Assembly: GCF_026210795.1 (NCBI RefSeq)
Contig: NC_089456.1
Span: 2,420,501 to 2,484,500 of the forward strand
Origin: Rhizophagus irregularis
Lineage: Eukaryota; Glomeromycota; Glomeromycetes; Glomerales; Glomeraceae
DNA length: 64,000 nucleotides
Reading direction: 5' to 3'
Below the pieces are notes generated by a model. It had not been told where the DNA came from, searched no databases, and saw only the letters and a list, made by a program, of their open reading frames with translations. Below, in pieces: positions 1 to 10,205 of the stretch. The position numbers and the translations under genes were made by a program. Positions within the stretch are counted from its first letter, which is position 1; each line of letters begins with the position of its first letter.

Positions 1-453
1 AAAATATTTTCAGATTTACCTGAATTAACATATGAAGTTATAAAATATTTTAAGAATGATTTTTCAACTTTACATTCATGTATATTAGTTAACAGATTAT
101 GGTGTCGTTTAGCGATTCCATTATTATGGGAAAATCCTTTTTCGATTCCTACTGGAAATTATAATTTTATTGGAATTTATTTACATAATTTAAATGGTGA
201 TTTAAAAGCACAATTAAATGAATATAAAATTGATGGTAATTTATTTCCTTCAAATACACTTTTCAATTATCCCATTTTTTTAAAATATTTGTATACATGG
301 AAAATTATTTCTTCTATTGAAGAATGGTCTAAAGATGTTGAACTCGAATATAGCTCAATACTTGAATTTAAGAGACTCATTCACATGTCATTATTTAAAG
401 TAATTATTAAAAATAAAGTAAACATACATACTTTTGATATTCATATCACCTAT
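1..453 (+). pseudogene. 5' part of a disrupted F-box/LRR-like gene
   Basis: The frame is open from the first base, so the true start lies left of the window. It encodes an F-box (SDLPELTYEVIKYF, then LHSCILVNRLWC and LLWENPF) nearly identical to the intact paralogue at 6527-8065. F-box proteins recruit substrates to SCF ubiquitin ligases through Skp1; that role is known for the family and inferred here. Homology to the paralogue stops at codon 451-453 (TAT), where a transposon begins. The frame runs on into the element and ends at a stop at 526-528. The second half of the same gene resumes at 3396. The joined frame would be about 520 residues plus the missing N-terminus, matching the paralogue in length. 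As it stands the gene is broken unless the insert is spliced out, for which I see no evidence. Confidence 0.85.
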
Positions 454-933
454 CACTGGTCAAAGTGGGGTGATGTGCAATATATTTACATCAGAGAAAT
501 TTTACGCACACGTCACATTTCATATTGATTTACTAGTAATTTCAATTGAATCCGATTAAAATGTATGTCACAGAAATTAGTTGTAAACTTGTCCAATTTC
601 CATGAAGTGTATATATCTTTTGAAATTTGCAAGTTTCCATTATATAAATGTATTTTAAATTGCAATAAAACATATTTATACATCATTTAAATTTACAACA
701 TATTAAAATGAAATTGTTTGCATTATAAAGAAATGTTAAAGAAATTCTGCTCATATTTGCAAATATATAGCTAAAATATTAACAATAAATACAATAAATT
801 ATTATAAATTCTATATAAATTTTATGTATATTATAAAGAAACTTCGCTAACACTTTAAATGCATTGTAAAATTAATAAAACAAAATGTTGTATAATAAGA
901 TACTTTTGACAAAAGTCCTATTAAAGAATCACT

Positions 934-3040
934 AACTTCGTAGCCACGCTCAATTAAGGCAATGTATTACTAGACCTACACTAAAGATGACTTTAGTAAG
1001 GCTTTCTTTGTGAATTAAAGAAATTTCATACACTTTGCCAGCTGGTGAGAAAGCCTATGATCTCTAACCTTAAACCCCTTTTTTTACAAGATTCCTAAAC
1101 ATTCTAGACCATCTAAAAAAAGAGAAAATTAAACATTAGTAAAAACATTTCATTGAAATGCATAATTAGAAACAAAATCTTATCAAGTTTTTCATGCATT
1201 TAAAGAGTCAAAGAACCAACCATCTGAAAAAAGAAAGATGATGAATATTAGTGATCATTCGGTTGTTAAAAGAAAAAATTAAAGAAAAAATTGAACTTAC
1301 GAAATTTGTGTTCAAAGATATTCCTGGAAGCCAAAGAGCAAATTGTCTACAGTATAAAAGAAAAAAAGTTAGTAATTGTTTGTTAACATTAAAGTAAAAA
1401 ATATCTTACCAAAACCAGCATCCAAAGAGCAAGCTGAAGATTTATCTAAATAATAACGAAAAATGAAGTCATTAAGTTAATGTTATGTTAAAATAAAAAG
1501 TTTAAAAAATTTTGTTAGAATAATTTAAAAGTCACTTTTTCTTTCGTTAAATTAAAAAAAAAGAACTTTAAAAAAGAATTACCAGAAGTCCATGTATCAT
1601 ATCAGTCATCTAAAAGAATACATTAACCTAAGGCTAAAAAATAAAAAAAAGAAAAGTTTCATTAATAAAATTCTTTTAAAGTAGGTTTCTTAAAGTCAAT
1701 TCCGAACTCAAATAGCTTACTGGAGTCTGGAAATACAGAACCTATAAAGATTAAAAAAAGAAGTGTCAGACATTTCTTATAGATAAATGACGAAATCCTC
1801 TCAAAAGAAATAACTCACCATCCAAAAGTCTTCCACAGAGAAAGTTATTACCTACAAAAAATAAAAAAGGAAAATTTAATACATTCCTCATAGATAATGG
1901 CGAAACTCTTCCCCAAAAAATTTACTTACCATCCAAAAGTTCCTCCAGAGAATATTACCTACCAAAAAAAGAAGGAAATAAAAAAGAAAATTCATTCCTA
2001 ACACTTAATGATAAACTATTAAAACAAAATTAATAACTTACTGTTTATTTTAGTTTTCCGATTCTTGTTTTTTGTAAAGTATAATTTTTACTTTTGTTTT
2101 CTTCAGTAGCCTAATCAATGGTTTATAAACTAATTTCCAAAGTCCAGCTATCATAGGCTTGGAAAAATTTTTATGAAAAATAAAAAGAAAAAAAGAAAAT
2201 TTATTAGTTAATAAAACAAAAAAAAATCTAATAATCGATAAAAATAAAAAAGAAATCAGAAATCACCTAAGAGAGCACTAACTTGTGGAAATGTTCAGTT
2301 CGTTCTCAATTGAACCTCAACTTCAAACCATTGGGAACATTGTTCATTCCTTTAATTTTTTGTCAGTTGTTTATATCAATAGCTTGTTGATGTTACTGTT
2401 GTGAAAAAGAAATTAATGAATGAGAAAGAGGGAAAGGAATTATGGGAAAGAAGGACAAGAATGTAAACTTTTTTTTAAAGATTATCATTGAACTGCGCCT
2501 ATCAGTTTCATTATATCACGTGATACACGTGACATTAATTTTATGTAGGATGCGATGGACGCGTTAAAGCCGTTAAACTATTTTAACTATTTTTAATCAA
2601 TTTTTTTTTAATTTCTTTGCATTTTTTCTTTTATACTCTTCAAAATAATAAACAGACAAATTAGTTATTATTTCTTGCAAAACAACTTATTGTATTAAAA
2701 AATTCCAGCAAACTTTTTATATCTATCCATTATTCTATTGACTCTATTGTTAAAAAAAATCTCAAAATATATTTATACCAATCTATTATTAAAAAAATTC
2801 CAAAAAAATTTTTATATCTATTCATTATACTATACCAATCTAATATAAAAAAAATCCTAGAAAAATTTATATTCTGGGTTTTTTAGTATAATTGACTTGA
2901 AATTATCAGAGTTCATAAGCTTTCTCACCAGCTGGCAAAGTGTATGAAATTTCTTTTAATTCATAAAGAAAGCCTTGCTAAAGTCATCTTTAGTGTAGGT
3001 CCAGTAATACATTGCCTTAATTGAGCGTGGCTACGAAGTT
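934..3040. mobile_element. Nested TIR element with ~127-bp inverted repeats
   Basis: Bases 934-1060 are repeated in inverse orientation at 2913-3040 with only scattered differences. Terminal sequence is AACTTCGTAGCCACGCTC on both ends. TA occurs at both outer edges, so a TA duplication is possible but is off by one base. The interior (about 1.85 kb) holds no long reading frame; its minus strand shows a run of short exons and introns (see 1113-2041), and near the right end a promoter-like stretch with two CACGTG-type motifs around 2515-2533. It lies wholly inside the larger CACTG-ended element, so it inserted later or was carried by it. Confidence 0.8.
1113..2041 (-). other. Spliced-looking micro-exon array inside the nested element
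   Basis: Read on the minus strand, this stretch is a chain of canonical intron signals: GTAAG or GTGAG donors, ACTAAC/ACTAAT-like branch motifs, T-rich tracts and AG acceptors. Likely introns (plus coordinates) are 1224-1300, 1347-1409, 1446-1582, 1610-1720, 1742-1818, 1852-1929 and 1959-2041. Exons between them are only 21-46 nt (1301-1346, 1410-1445, 1583-1609, 1721-1741, 1819-1851, 1930-1958). The last two share an almost identical core (plus strand CATCCAAAAGT..TCC..AGAG), so exon-intron cassettes have duplicated. Product unknown; no conserved peptide recognised. A similar array lies at 61635-61973. Splicing is inferred from sequence only. Confidence 0.5.
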
Positions 3041-3395
3041 TATGATTTATCTCTGCTATTTTTGTTATTTTGCAATGATATAAAACTTTGTTTAAGTAAT
3101 AGCAAAATTTAAGTAGATGGCTTGTCGCAAATTAAATATCATATTTCAAGTAAATTTCAAGCTATAATATGTGTAATATACATTGATATTAAATTTAATT
3201 AAAATTTATTCAGAATTTATACATTATAAATTAGCGAATTAATTTTAAAATCATAAAATTTACAATAAATTTTACTGTTTCAATCTATAAATTAAATTTG
3301 ATGGAGATTTCCTAATCGTAATTGAGATCACCAAATTTATAAGCTATTTATGGGCAATAAACTTCATGCAAATCATCCCACTTCGACCAGTGTAT

Positions 3396-4505
3396 CCTGA
3401 TTCCTGTATAGATGATATGCTTGAATTAATGTTACAATACCCAGTTTTCTTTTATAAGATTAGAAAATTAAAACTCAGACTTTTTAATTCCTCACCTAGC
3501 TATTCTAAAAATTTTATATTACAAATGATTAATTTATATCAAAATCTTAAACAAATTTCATTAAATTCTTCTAGTTTTCCTATATATCAGTCATTATTGT
3601 TATCAAAAGATTATAATCATTCATCAAGTACTTTGAATACAATCATCTTATATGACCTCAATTTTAAAGTTATAACTAATTTAGACAAACTATTTAAACA
3701 ATTAAATGTTTTAGAATCAGTTCATATCATTTATTGTGATTTAGGTACTGATTTTATTCAACAAATAATTAACTTAACTAAACCACTTAAGTTAAAATCT
3801 TTATTATTTAATGGTAATAAAGAATTACAAATTGTTGAATCATTACAATTATTATTACAAAAATATGGTGATTATTTAGAAAATTTTAGGTTTAAAGTTG
3901 GTTCTAATTCGTTTATATCTGAGGAACAACAATTACTTGAATCAATTATAAAATATTGTAAAAATATTAAATTTCTCGATTTAACTGTAATTGATAGTAC
4001 TCAGATTATTTATTCGTTATTGAATTTTACTGAAAATGTAAAACAAAATCTTAATCATCTTTCTATCACTGTCTATAACAATTTTGGTCGTCTAAGTTAT
4101 ATTGATCTAAGTACAATTCTGTTACAAAATTTAGGTCAATTACTTCCTCTTAAATTAGAATATTTAAGTTTAACTCTTAATATTAAATATAAAAATGATT
4201 TTGAAATGTTCTTAAAAAATTCTCAGAATACTTTTATTAAAAAATTGTTAATCAATAATAAGGGAAGTAAAGATGATAATAAGGAAGGTCATGATATTCA
4301 TGATTTTATTTTATCCTATTTAAAAGAATATATTATGAAAAAGGAAAGAATCAAATATTTGGCTATTATTAATTTCAATACTGATTTGTTTTCATTTAAA
4401 GATGAAGTGAAAGAATTTGAGTTATATAATATTAAAATTCAAAAATATTGTGATTTGTTTATTGATTCTAATTTAAAATTTGTAGAAGAATTGGAAGATT
4501 TTTAA
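3396..4505 (+). pseudogene. 3' part of the disrupted F-box/LRR-like gene
   Basis: This in-frame continuation begins right after the second TAT duplication and encodes 369 residues of leucine-rich repeat-like sequence, ending at a stop at 4503-4505. It aligns with the C-terminal two thirds of the intact protein at 6527-8065: shared runs include YQSLLLSKDYN, QLNVLESVHI and QQIINLTKP. An ATG at 3366 inside the transposon tail would allow a 379-residue product, but the first 10 residues would come from the inverted repeat. LRR-like C-termini of F-box proteins bind substrates; which substrate cannot be told. Without the F-box the fragment alone would not join an SCF complex. Confidence 0.85.
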
Positions 4506-6420
4506 TATTAAGGGTTTAACATAAATTTTTTTGAAAAAATTATATAACTTTTATAAATAAACTTAAATTTTACTTATACTTATATTCTTTAAATTTTTGA
4601 TAATTATATATATTATCAAACGACCGTTAAAGTATCTTACATTAAAGTAATAAATATGAAATATCTAAATATTTTAAGATAATTATAAAAAAATAAGTTC
4701 CGAAGTCGGAACTTATCATCCAAGTCCAATTGCATCCGGAAATTACAGTATCTTAGATGTAAGAATTCATAGTCCAGCGATGGTGTAATCCTATGTAAGT
4801 TTACAGTAAATTTACATAAGAAATTTACAAAAAATTACACAAGGTTACGTTGGTTTGCATTGCATTATTATTATTAATAAAATTAGTAGAGATGGGACTT
4901 GGTTAACACAATGTCTAATATGCTTTTTTTATTACCGCAGCTTTGATTGAATAATTATAATCTTACAATTAAATAAAGATTAAAAATGTTAACTAATTCT
5001 ATATATATAAATTAGTATAAATAAAGTAATTAAACAAATGTAGTTTGTGACTAGCAAGTCACCTGTTGGGATCAAGTCTTAAACCTTAAAATAAATTATG
5101 CACAATGTTTAAATTTATTAAATTTATTAAATTTTAGTGATATCGTCAATAAAAATCATGATGCAAAATCTACTATTTTAGCAATAAATCGTAACATGTT
5201 TTAATTCTATGAAAAATTTTTGCTACACATTACACAATTCAAATTATAGATAATCTAAGTATGAAAAACAATTTTATTTTATTTCAAAAAGATTATGGTA
5301 TGAATATACAAAATTAAAATATTCATTTTCATGAATTGTATACTGTGGATTGTTCACATTTTATGAAATATTTCTTATATTTCATAACTAATTACTAGTC
5401 ACATAATCAAACTCTAAATAATCTGAAGTTCGCATGAACTAATTAATCTGAATCTTATACAACCTTCATCTATTATACAATTTGTTGATTAATCACATGC
5501 GTTTATTCCTGGATTAATAAATTTTCCAATATGTTCTCTGGAATTAACATCTTGAATATTACTAAATTCTATTGAATTAGCAAGATGATAAGAATGTTAG
5601 GATGTCCATCTGCTGACACGTGGTGATGTTACAACAATGTAATCTTTAGACAGCACTTCGGGCTTAAAGCTGGCTTTTTTTTTAAAAAAATATAAGTATT
5701 TCTCTCATTTTTGAAAACAATTGAAACCGGAACCTAAAGGTATCACATTCTCAACGGCTTAAAGCTTTAAACGTACGAAAATATGCATTTAAATAAAGCG
5801 ATATAACATAGTGCAACCTATTTAAAACAAAACTATACAAAAATTATTATTAACCTAGCTATAAAACAAACTCTGTTTAACTAGGTTACGATACATTTCG
5901 TCGAAGCCATTTCACCGAAAATGATAGAAATGATAGCGATTATCACTTTTATAAAAATATTAATCGCGCAATGAAAATAAAAAATTTTTTTTATTTATTT
6001 ATTAAATTACATCGGGAACCTTAATAGATAGTATTCTGATTTGTTGATTGAGTACTTTAATATTTTCATTTTTAGTTTCTATTTTACATTCTTTTGCCAC
6101 GTCACCTATTTTTGCAAAAATTAAATAAACGTTTAAACAAAAAATTCTTTTTATTTTTTTAAGTGTCATTTTTTCTATGATAATATTACTTTAACATTCA
6201 AGTAACTGATATTAATTGTTACGTAATATATAAATAACTTTATTTTCCTGAAAACGTTTAAATATTCACGAAAAAGTAATTATATTTTGTGTGTTATAGT
6301 CTTCTAATAACAACTTCTTTCCATTCGGCGAAAAGTCCTGATACCGTTTAACCATATATGTAATACAATTAAAACTGCGCCTAATTACTGAAACATGTTA
6401 CACACAATCAATCGACATGA
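4506..6420. other. Intergenic region, no gene recognised
   Basis: AT-rich sequence between two F-box copies. I see no frame that resembles a protein. It holds a short perfect hairpin (4693-4716). CACGTGG occurs near 5619, and GCCACGTCAC at 6098. Nothing else stands out. Confidence 0.5.
4693..4716. repeat. Perfect short palindrome
   Basis: Two 11-base arms (ATAAGTTCCGA and its complement) surround a 2-base centre. It lies 190 bp after the stop of the broken F-box gene. It could be a fold-back remnant or part of a dispersed repeat; function unknown. Confidence 0.6.
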
Positions 6421-6515
6421 ATTGTGCAACAATATCGGAATCACTCTCCGAAAATTAACATAAATTTACTCGGATCGGCGTAATAATAACAATTTGATAC
6501 TTCCCCTTTTCACTT
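6421..6515 (+). promoter_or_regulatory. Upstream segment conserved with the inverted F-box pseudogene
   Basis: The sequence from ATTGTGCAACAATATCGGAA to TTTGATACTTCCCCTTTT recurs in inverse orientation at about 15718-15790, directly upstream of the decayed F-box copy. It was therefore duplicated together with the gene and is likely promoter/5' UTR. Its presence in both copies favours translation starting downstream at 6527 rather than at the in-frame alternative at 6494. No TATA box is certain. Confidence 0.6.
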
Positions 6516-6526
6516 TCAATTACAAT

Positions 6527-8065
6527 ATGACATGTTCAAAAGTATTTCTAGGAGATTTACCTGAGTTAACATATGAAGTTATAAAATATCTTCAGAATGA
6601 TTATTCAACTTTACATTCATGCGTTTTAGTTAACAGATTATGGTGTCGTTTAGCGATTCCATTATTATGGGAAAATCCATTCTCAATTCCTACAAAAAAT
6701 TACAATGTTATTGACATTTACTTAAATGATGATCTTAAAACAAAATTAAATGAATATGAAATTATTAAAAATTCATTACCTTCAAATACACTATTCGATT
6801 ATCCTAGTTTTTTAAAATCTTTGAATATTTATAAGTTTATTAATTCTGTTGAGAAGTGGTTTGAAACTGTTTATATAATTTCAAAACCCGCAAATGGATA
6901 TTATTTAAAAGTTTTTGATTTGGTATCTAAATCACTATTCAAAATTTTTATTGAAAATAAAATAAATTTACATACTCTTGAAATTGAGATCCCAAATACT
7001 TCTTATAGTGCATATATTAATGATATTCTTAAGTTAATTTTACAAAATCAAAATTTTATTTACAATATTAGAAATTTGAAACTTTCTATCAGCAATTTCG
7101 TCAATTATCATGATGAAAGTAGAGTTATTAAAAATCGTATATCACAAATGGTTAATTTGCAACAAAATCTTAAAAAAATTTTATTAGATTATCATAGTTT
7201 TTCTTTATATCAATCATTATTATTATCAAAAGATTATAATTGTTCAAATACTTTAAATACAATCATTTTCTATTACGTCAATTTTAAAAGAATAATCAAT
7301 CTTGATAAAATATTTGAACAATTAAATGTTTTAGAATCTGTTCATATCTTATATTGTTATTCTTTAGATACTAATTTTACTCAACAAATTATTAATTTAA
7401 CTAAGCCATTTAAATTGAAATCTTTATTTATGAGTGAAATATTACAAATTGAATCATTTCAATTATTATTACAAAAATCTGGTGATTATTTGGAAAATGT
7501 CGGGTTTATTACTAATTTTAACCTATCGTTAATATTAAGTCGACAATTATTAGAATTATTTGTAAAATATTGTAATAATATCAAATTTCTTGATTTTTAT
7601 GTGTTTGAAAGAGAACTTATTTACAAAGTATTCAATTTAATTGAAAATATTAAACAAAATCTTAATTATCTTTCAATCGATACATCATATTATTTTTCAG
7701 ATATTAATAATTTCGTATTACGAAATTTAGGACAAGCTCTCCCTTCTGAATTAGAATACTTAAGTTTGATTCATACTGTTGAAAAAAGTTATTTCAAAGC
7801 ATTTTTAGAGAATTCTCAGGATATTTTTATTAATAAATTGTTAATAAATCTACAAGGAGATAGTGATGATATTTTACAATATATAAAGGAATATATTATG
7901 AAGGAAAAAAGAGTCAAGTATTTGGCTATTAAGAATATTAAAAAGGATAGAGAATTGTTTGATTTGATAGATGAAGTGAAGGAATTCGAGTTACATAATA
8001 TTAGAGTTCGAAGATATAGTGAATTATTTATTAGTGGTATTGACTTTATAAAGAATATTGATTAG
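6527..8065 (+). CDS. F-box/LRR-like protein, intact copy
   Basis: An uninterrupted frame of 512 residues from the ATG at 6527 (MTCSKVFLGDLPELTYEV); an upstream ATG at 6494 would add 11 residues that lie in the duplicated upstream segment, so I prefer 6527. The F-box spans about residues 6-52 (LPELTYEVIKYL, LHSCVLVNRLWC, LLWENPF). The rest is a degenerate leucine-rich repeat solenoid with Leu/Ile-rich blocks about every 25-30 residues. Expected role: Skp1-binding substrate adaptor of an SCF E3 ubiquitin ligase (known for the family, inferred here). It is the closest relative of the transposon-split gene at 1-4505 and of the fragment at 15460-15790, so this locus arose by local duplication. No intron seen. 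Confidence 0.85.
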   Translation: MTCSKVFLGDLPELTYEVIKYLQNDYSTLHSCVLVNRLWCRLAIPLLWENPFSIPTKNYNVIDIYLNDDLKTKLNEYEIIKNSLPSNTLFDYPSFLKSLNIYKFINSVEKWFETVYIISKPANGYYLKVFDLVSKSLFKIFIENKINLHTLEIEIPNTSYSAYINDILKLILQNQNFIYNIRNLKLSISNFVNYHDESRVIKNRISQMVNLQQNLKKILLDYHSFSLYQSLLLSKDYNCSNTLNTIIFYYVNFKRIINLDKIFEQLNVLESVHILYCYSLDTNFTQQIINLTKPFKLKSLFMSEILQIESFQLLLQKSGDYLENVGFITNFNLSLILSRQLLELFVKYCNNIKFLDFYVFERELIYKVFNLIENIKQNLNYLSIDTSYYFSDINNFVLRNLGQALPSELEYLSLIHTVEKSYFKAFLENSQDIFINKLLINLQGDSDDILQYIKEYIMKEKRVKYLAIKNIKKDRELFDLIDEVKEFELHNIRVRRYSELFISGIDFIKNID

Positions 8066-8331
8066 TTATAAAGATGAATAATCATATATAATGTTTGTAA
8101 ATTATTACAACTTGATTAAAGTCGCTTTATAAATTTACTTTATTGAGAAATTTTTTTTTATGACGATTTTATAAATATGAAATCCGTTCTTAGGAATGGA
8201 CTTAGAGTTGGATCAGTCTGTCCCAGCCCAGTCCAAAAAGGCTGGATTTTTCAGTCAGCGATACGAATTGCAATCGCAAGATATCAAGTATACATGATGA
8301 TCTATGCGGCGATGCCGCAGAACTTGAAATG

Positions 8332-8431
8332 CCAAAAATCTGGGTAGTTGCCCTGGATACATCCAGGATAGTACCCGAGATTTTTGACCAACTACCTTGG
8401 ATGTATCTGTGTTAACTACCCGGATTTTTGA
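8332..8431. repeat. Foldback (inverted-repeat) element of 100 bp
   Basis: The left end CCAAAAATCTGGGTAGTTG and the complement of the right end, TCAAAAATCCGGGTAGTTA, match over about 35 bp including GATACATCCA, with an inner partial copy (ATAGTACCCGAGATTTTTG). It reads as a foldback MITE lying against the start of the decarboxylase relic. No clear target duplication. Just upstream (8160-8300) is a GC-richer stretch without coding sense that may be another dispersed repeat. Confidence 0.55.
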
Positions 8432-9790
8432 TCAATACGGTGCTTCATAGATTAATTTCGCAAATGAAAAAGTCAACACAATTTACCAGGAATTTCCTAG
8501 AAATTGAGAATTCCACATTTGCTAAAAAAAAAGGTAAAATGGCGCCATTACACGGGAACAAATCCCGTTGGAATTATAACCGAAATATTAATAAAAAAAT
8601 TATTAAATGCGAATTCGCATGTTCACCATGTATCTCTAGTGCTGACACTAATGGAAGATTGTGTTTCGGAAAAATTAGCAAAATTATTAGGAGTGAGCGA
8701 GGTAAATACGTTAATTTGTGAGTCGTTCTAAATTCATCTAATTAGAATTAATTATATATATATATATAGAGAGAGAGATCGGGGGAACAACATGTCCGGG
8801 AGGAACATTTTCAAATCAACTCGCAATGTCAACGGTAAGAAACTTTATGTTTCCAGAGATTAAAACTAAAAGGGTACTGCAATTTCAGCAAGAAGTTTAC
8901 AGTATTTACTCTTAGTTCTGGACATTATTCTGTTGATAAAACTGGTATGGCACTAGGATTAACATAATTAAAGTTCCTTGTGACGATCAAAAAATGCGTC
9001 CAGACGAATTAGGTAAGATCCTAAAGATTCCTTTTGGAAAAAATAGTAACATATTTTTTATTTTTTATTTATTTATTTATTTTTTGTTTTACATAGAACA
9101 ATTAAAGATACAGTCATTGGAAAGAAAACAATCCCATTTTTTTTATTAATGCTACTGCTGATACGACCGTTTTGGCATGAAAAAATTTTTTTTACATTAC
9201 TGTTTTATTTACTATATATTCTTGCATCATTAATTTCGCGTACTTTTACATATCAGGGTGATCCGATTCATTAAAGGAAATTGGAAAAATTGCTAAACAA
9301 AACAAGCTTTGCCCTATAAAAAAAAATCTGGAAAAAATTCCGATAAATGATCATTTTTCTAGTTTTAATTCCGAAGAATCTCAGAAACGATCATTTTTCT
9401 GAAAATTTTTTATAGGGTTGGTTTCAGGTTGATGGATCATAAGGTGAGAGTTTTATGGTATTCTCCTATAAATAAGCTTCATCTTTGGTTCGTTATTAAA
9501 ATTTTTTTTTAAAAAAAAATCACTTTAATTTCACTGACTAAACAATATTTTCTCAATTTATAATTTACAATAGGCTGTTACGTGCATAAATTACTCGGAA
9601 CAACATTACAATGTTCATTCATATTAGCGTCAATATTTAAAACAAATTCACTAGGGACACTATATTTATTTCATGACGAGATAGTACATTTGGATGTGGT
9701 AGAAAGCCTGACGCAATAAAATTATTTATAAGATGGAAAATATATGGTATGTCAGGATATAAAAAAAGGATAGAACATGTATTAATTGTA
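8432..9790 (+). pseudogene. Decayed PLP-dependent decarboxylase (group II, GAD/CSAD type)
   Basis: Pieces in several frames line up in order with group II pyridoxal-phosphate decarboxylases: NPVGIITEILIKKLLNANSH and LTLMEDCVSEKLAKLLG (8552-8700), CPGGTFSNQLAMSTVRNFMF (from about 8792), GHYSVDKTGMALGLT (from about 8923), VPCDDQKMRPDEL, NATADTTVL (near 9150), DPIH..KEIGKIAKQNKL, FQVDGS near 9430, and HKLLGTTLQCSF near 9585, where K is the expected PLP-binding lysine. The last recognisable block is DAIKLFIRWKIYGMSGYKKR near 9710-9770. The family decarboxylates glutamate or cysteine sulfinate-like acids; the substrate cannot be decided. Stops (TAA at about 8968, TGA after NATADTTVL), frameshifts and a MITE insertion mean it cannot make the enzyme. 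At least one intron boundary (GTAAGATCC near 9014) survives. Confidence 0.8.
9312..9417. mobile_element. 106-bp MITE inside the decarboxylase relic
   Basis: Termini are CCCTATAAAAAA at both ends in inverse orientation. The element is flanked by TTG on both sides. Removing it with one TTG joins codons for NKL and WFQVDGS, giving the block expected just before the PLP lysine region of the decarboxylase family (family pattern LWF.VD). This independent frame test fixes both the element boundaries and the 3-bp target duplication. No coding capacity; superfamily not certain. Confidence 0.8.
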
Positions 9791-9839
9791 TTTAAATGGT
9801 ACTCATTACAATATGTATATCCGTCTATATATAGTTTAT

Positions 9840-10205
9840 TTTTCATTGCGTTATTTCTATCTATTTCGTCTTTAAAATATTCGATGATTTTGTATGTATT
9901 GCTATCTTGTGCGTCTTTTCTTTCCCAGTTTGCAGCTTAATATTTCGTTAATTTACTTTATATCCTATGTCTATGATTCTAAGTCTCGCAGTGTTTTTTC
10001 TATTTGTATTTTTAAAGTTAATATTGATTATTTGCGAACCATTACTTTTTGCTTGGCTTGTTGCTTATCTAAGCATGCTGTAACAATGCCTCTTATAAAA
10101 CCTCCATTTACTAAGTCTGTTGCAATATCTTTATCCGTTTTGTCCAGTTGCATGCCCGCGTTCTGTAATATAAGTCTTCTTTCTAGTACTAAAGCCTTCT
10201 AATGT
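9840..10205 (-). pseudogene. Possible relic of an unidentified gene
   Basis: On the minus strand, 10200 to about 10040 encodes a smooth peptide (LVLERRLILQNAGMQLDK, then DIATDLVNGGFIRGIV and ACLDKQQAKQK) that ends in a stop; after a gap with stops another stretch (NWERKDAQDSNTYKIIEYF) reaches about 9840. Composition is more protein-like than the plus-strand frames over the same bases, which are hydrophobic antisense shadows. I do not recognise the family. It may be the tail of a lost gene or transposon. Confidence 0.3.

Larger units (their letters stand above)
454..3392. mobile_element. CACTG-ended DNA transposon, non-autonomous, inserted in an F-box gene
   Basis: The ends are inverted repeats: the left end starts CACTGGTCAAAGTGGGG at 454, and the right end read in reverse from 3392 starts CACTGGTCGAAGTGGGA; about 26 bp match with 3 differences. 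A TAT triplet occurs on both sides (451-453 and 3393-3395) and reads as a 3-bp target duplication. CACTR ends with a 2-3 bp duplication fit the EnSpm/CACTA superfamily; that assignment is an inference from the termini only. No transposase frame is visible. Most of the interior is a second TIR element (934-3040). Removing the element and one TAT joins two in-frame halves of a single F-box gene, which fixes the boundaries to the base. Confidence 0.85.

Noticed and set aside
289-528. 79-codon frame starting with an ATG at 289
   Set aside because: It is the inner part of the longer F-box frame that starts before base 1; its last 25 codons are transposon sequence.
5881-6340. Scattered TTCGGCGAAA-like words (CATTTCGTCGAA, TTTCACCGAAA, ATTCGGCGAAAA)
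   Set aside because: Suggestive of a dispersed repeat, but no paired ends or unit length could be defined.
8428-8721. 97-codon frame over the decarboxylase relic
   Set aside because: Only its first residues (LHRLISQMKKSTQF) may belong to the relic; the remainder is out of frame with the homologous block NPVGIITEIL.
9749-10202. Two hydrophobic plus-strand frames
   Set aside because: After the short decarboxylase remnant they are Leu/Ser/Ile-rich antisense of a better minus-strand peptide; no start context or family.
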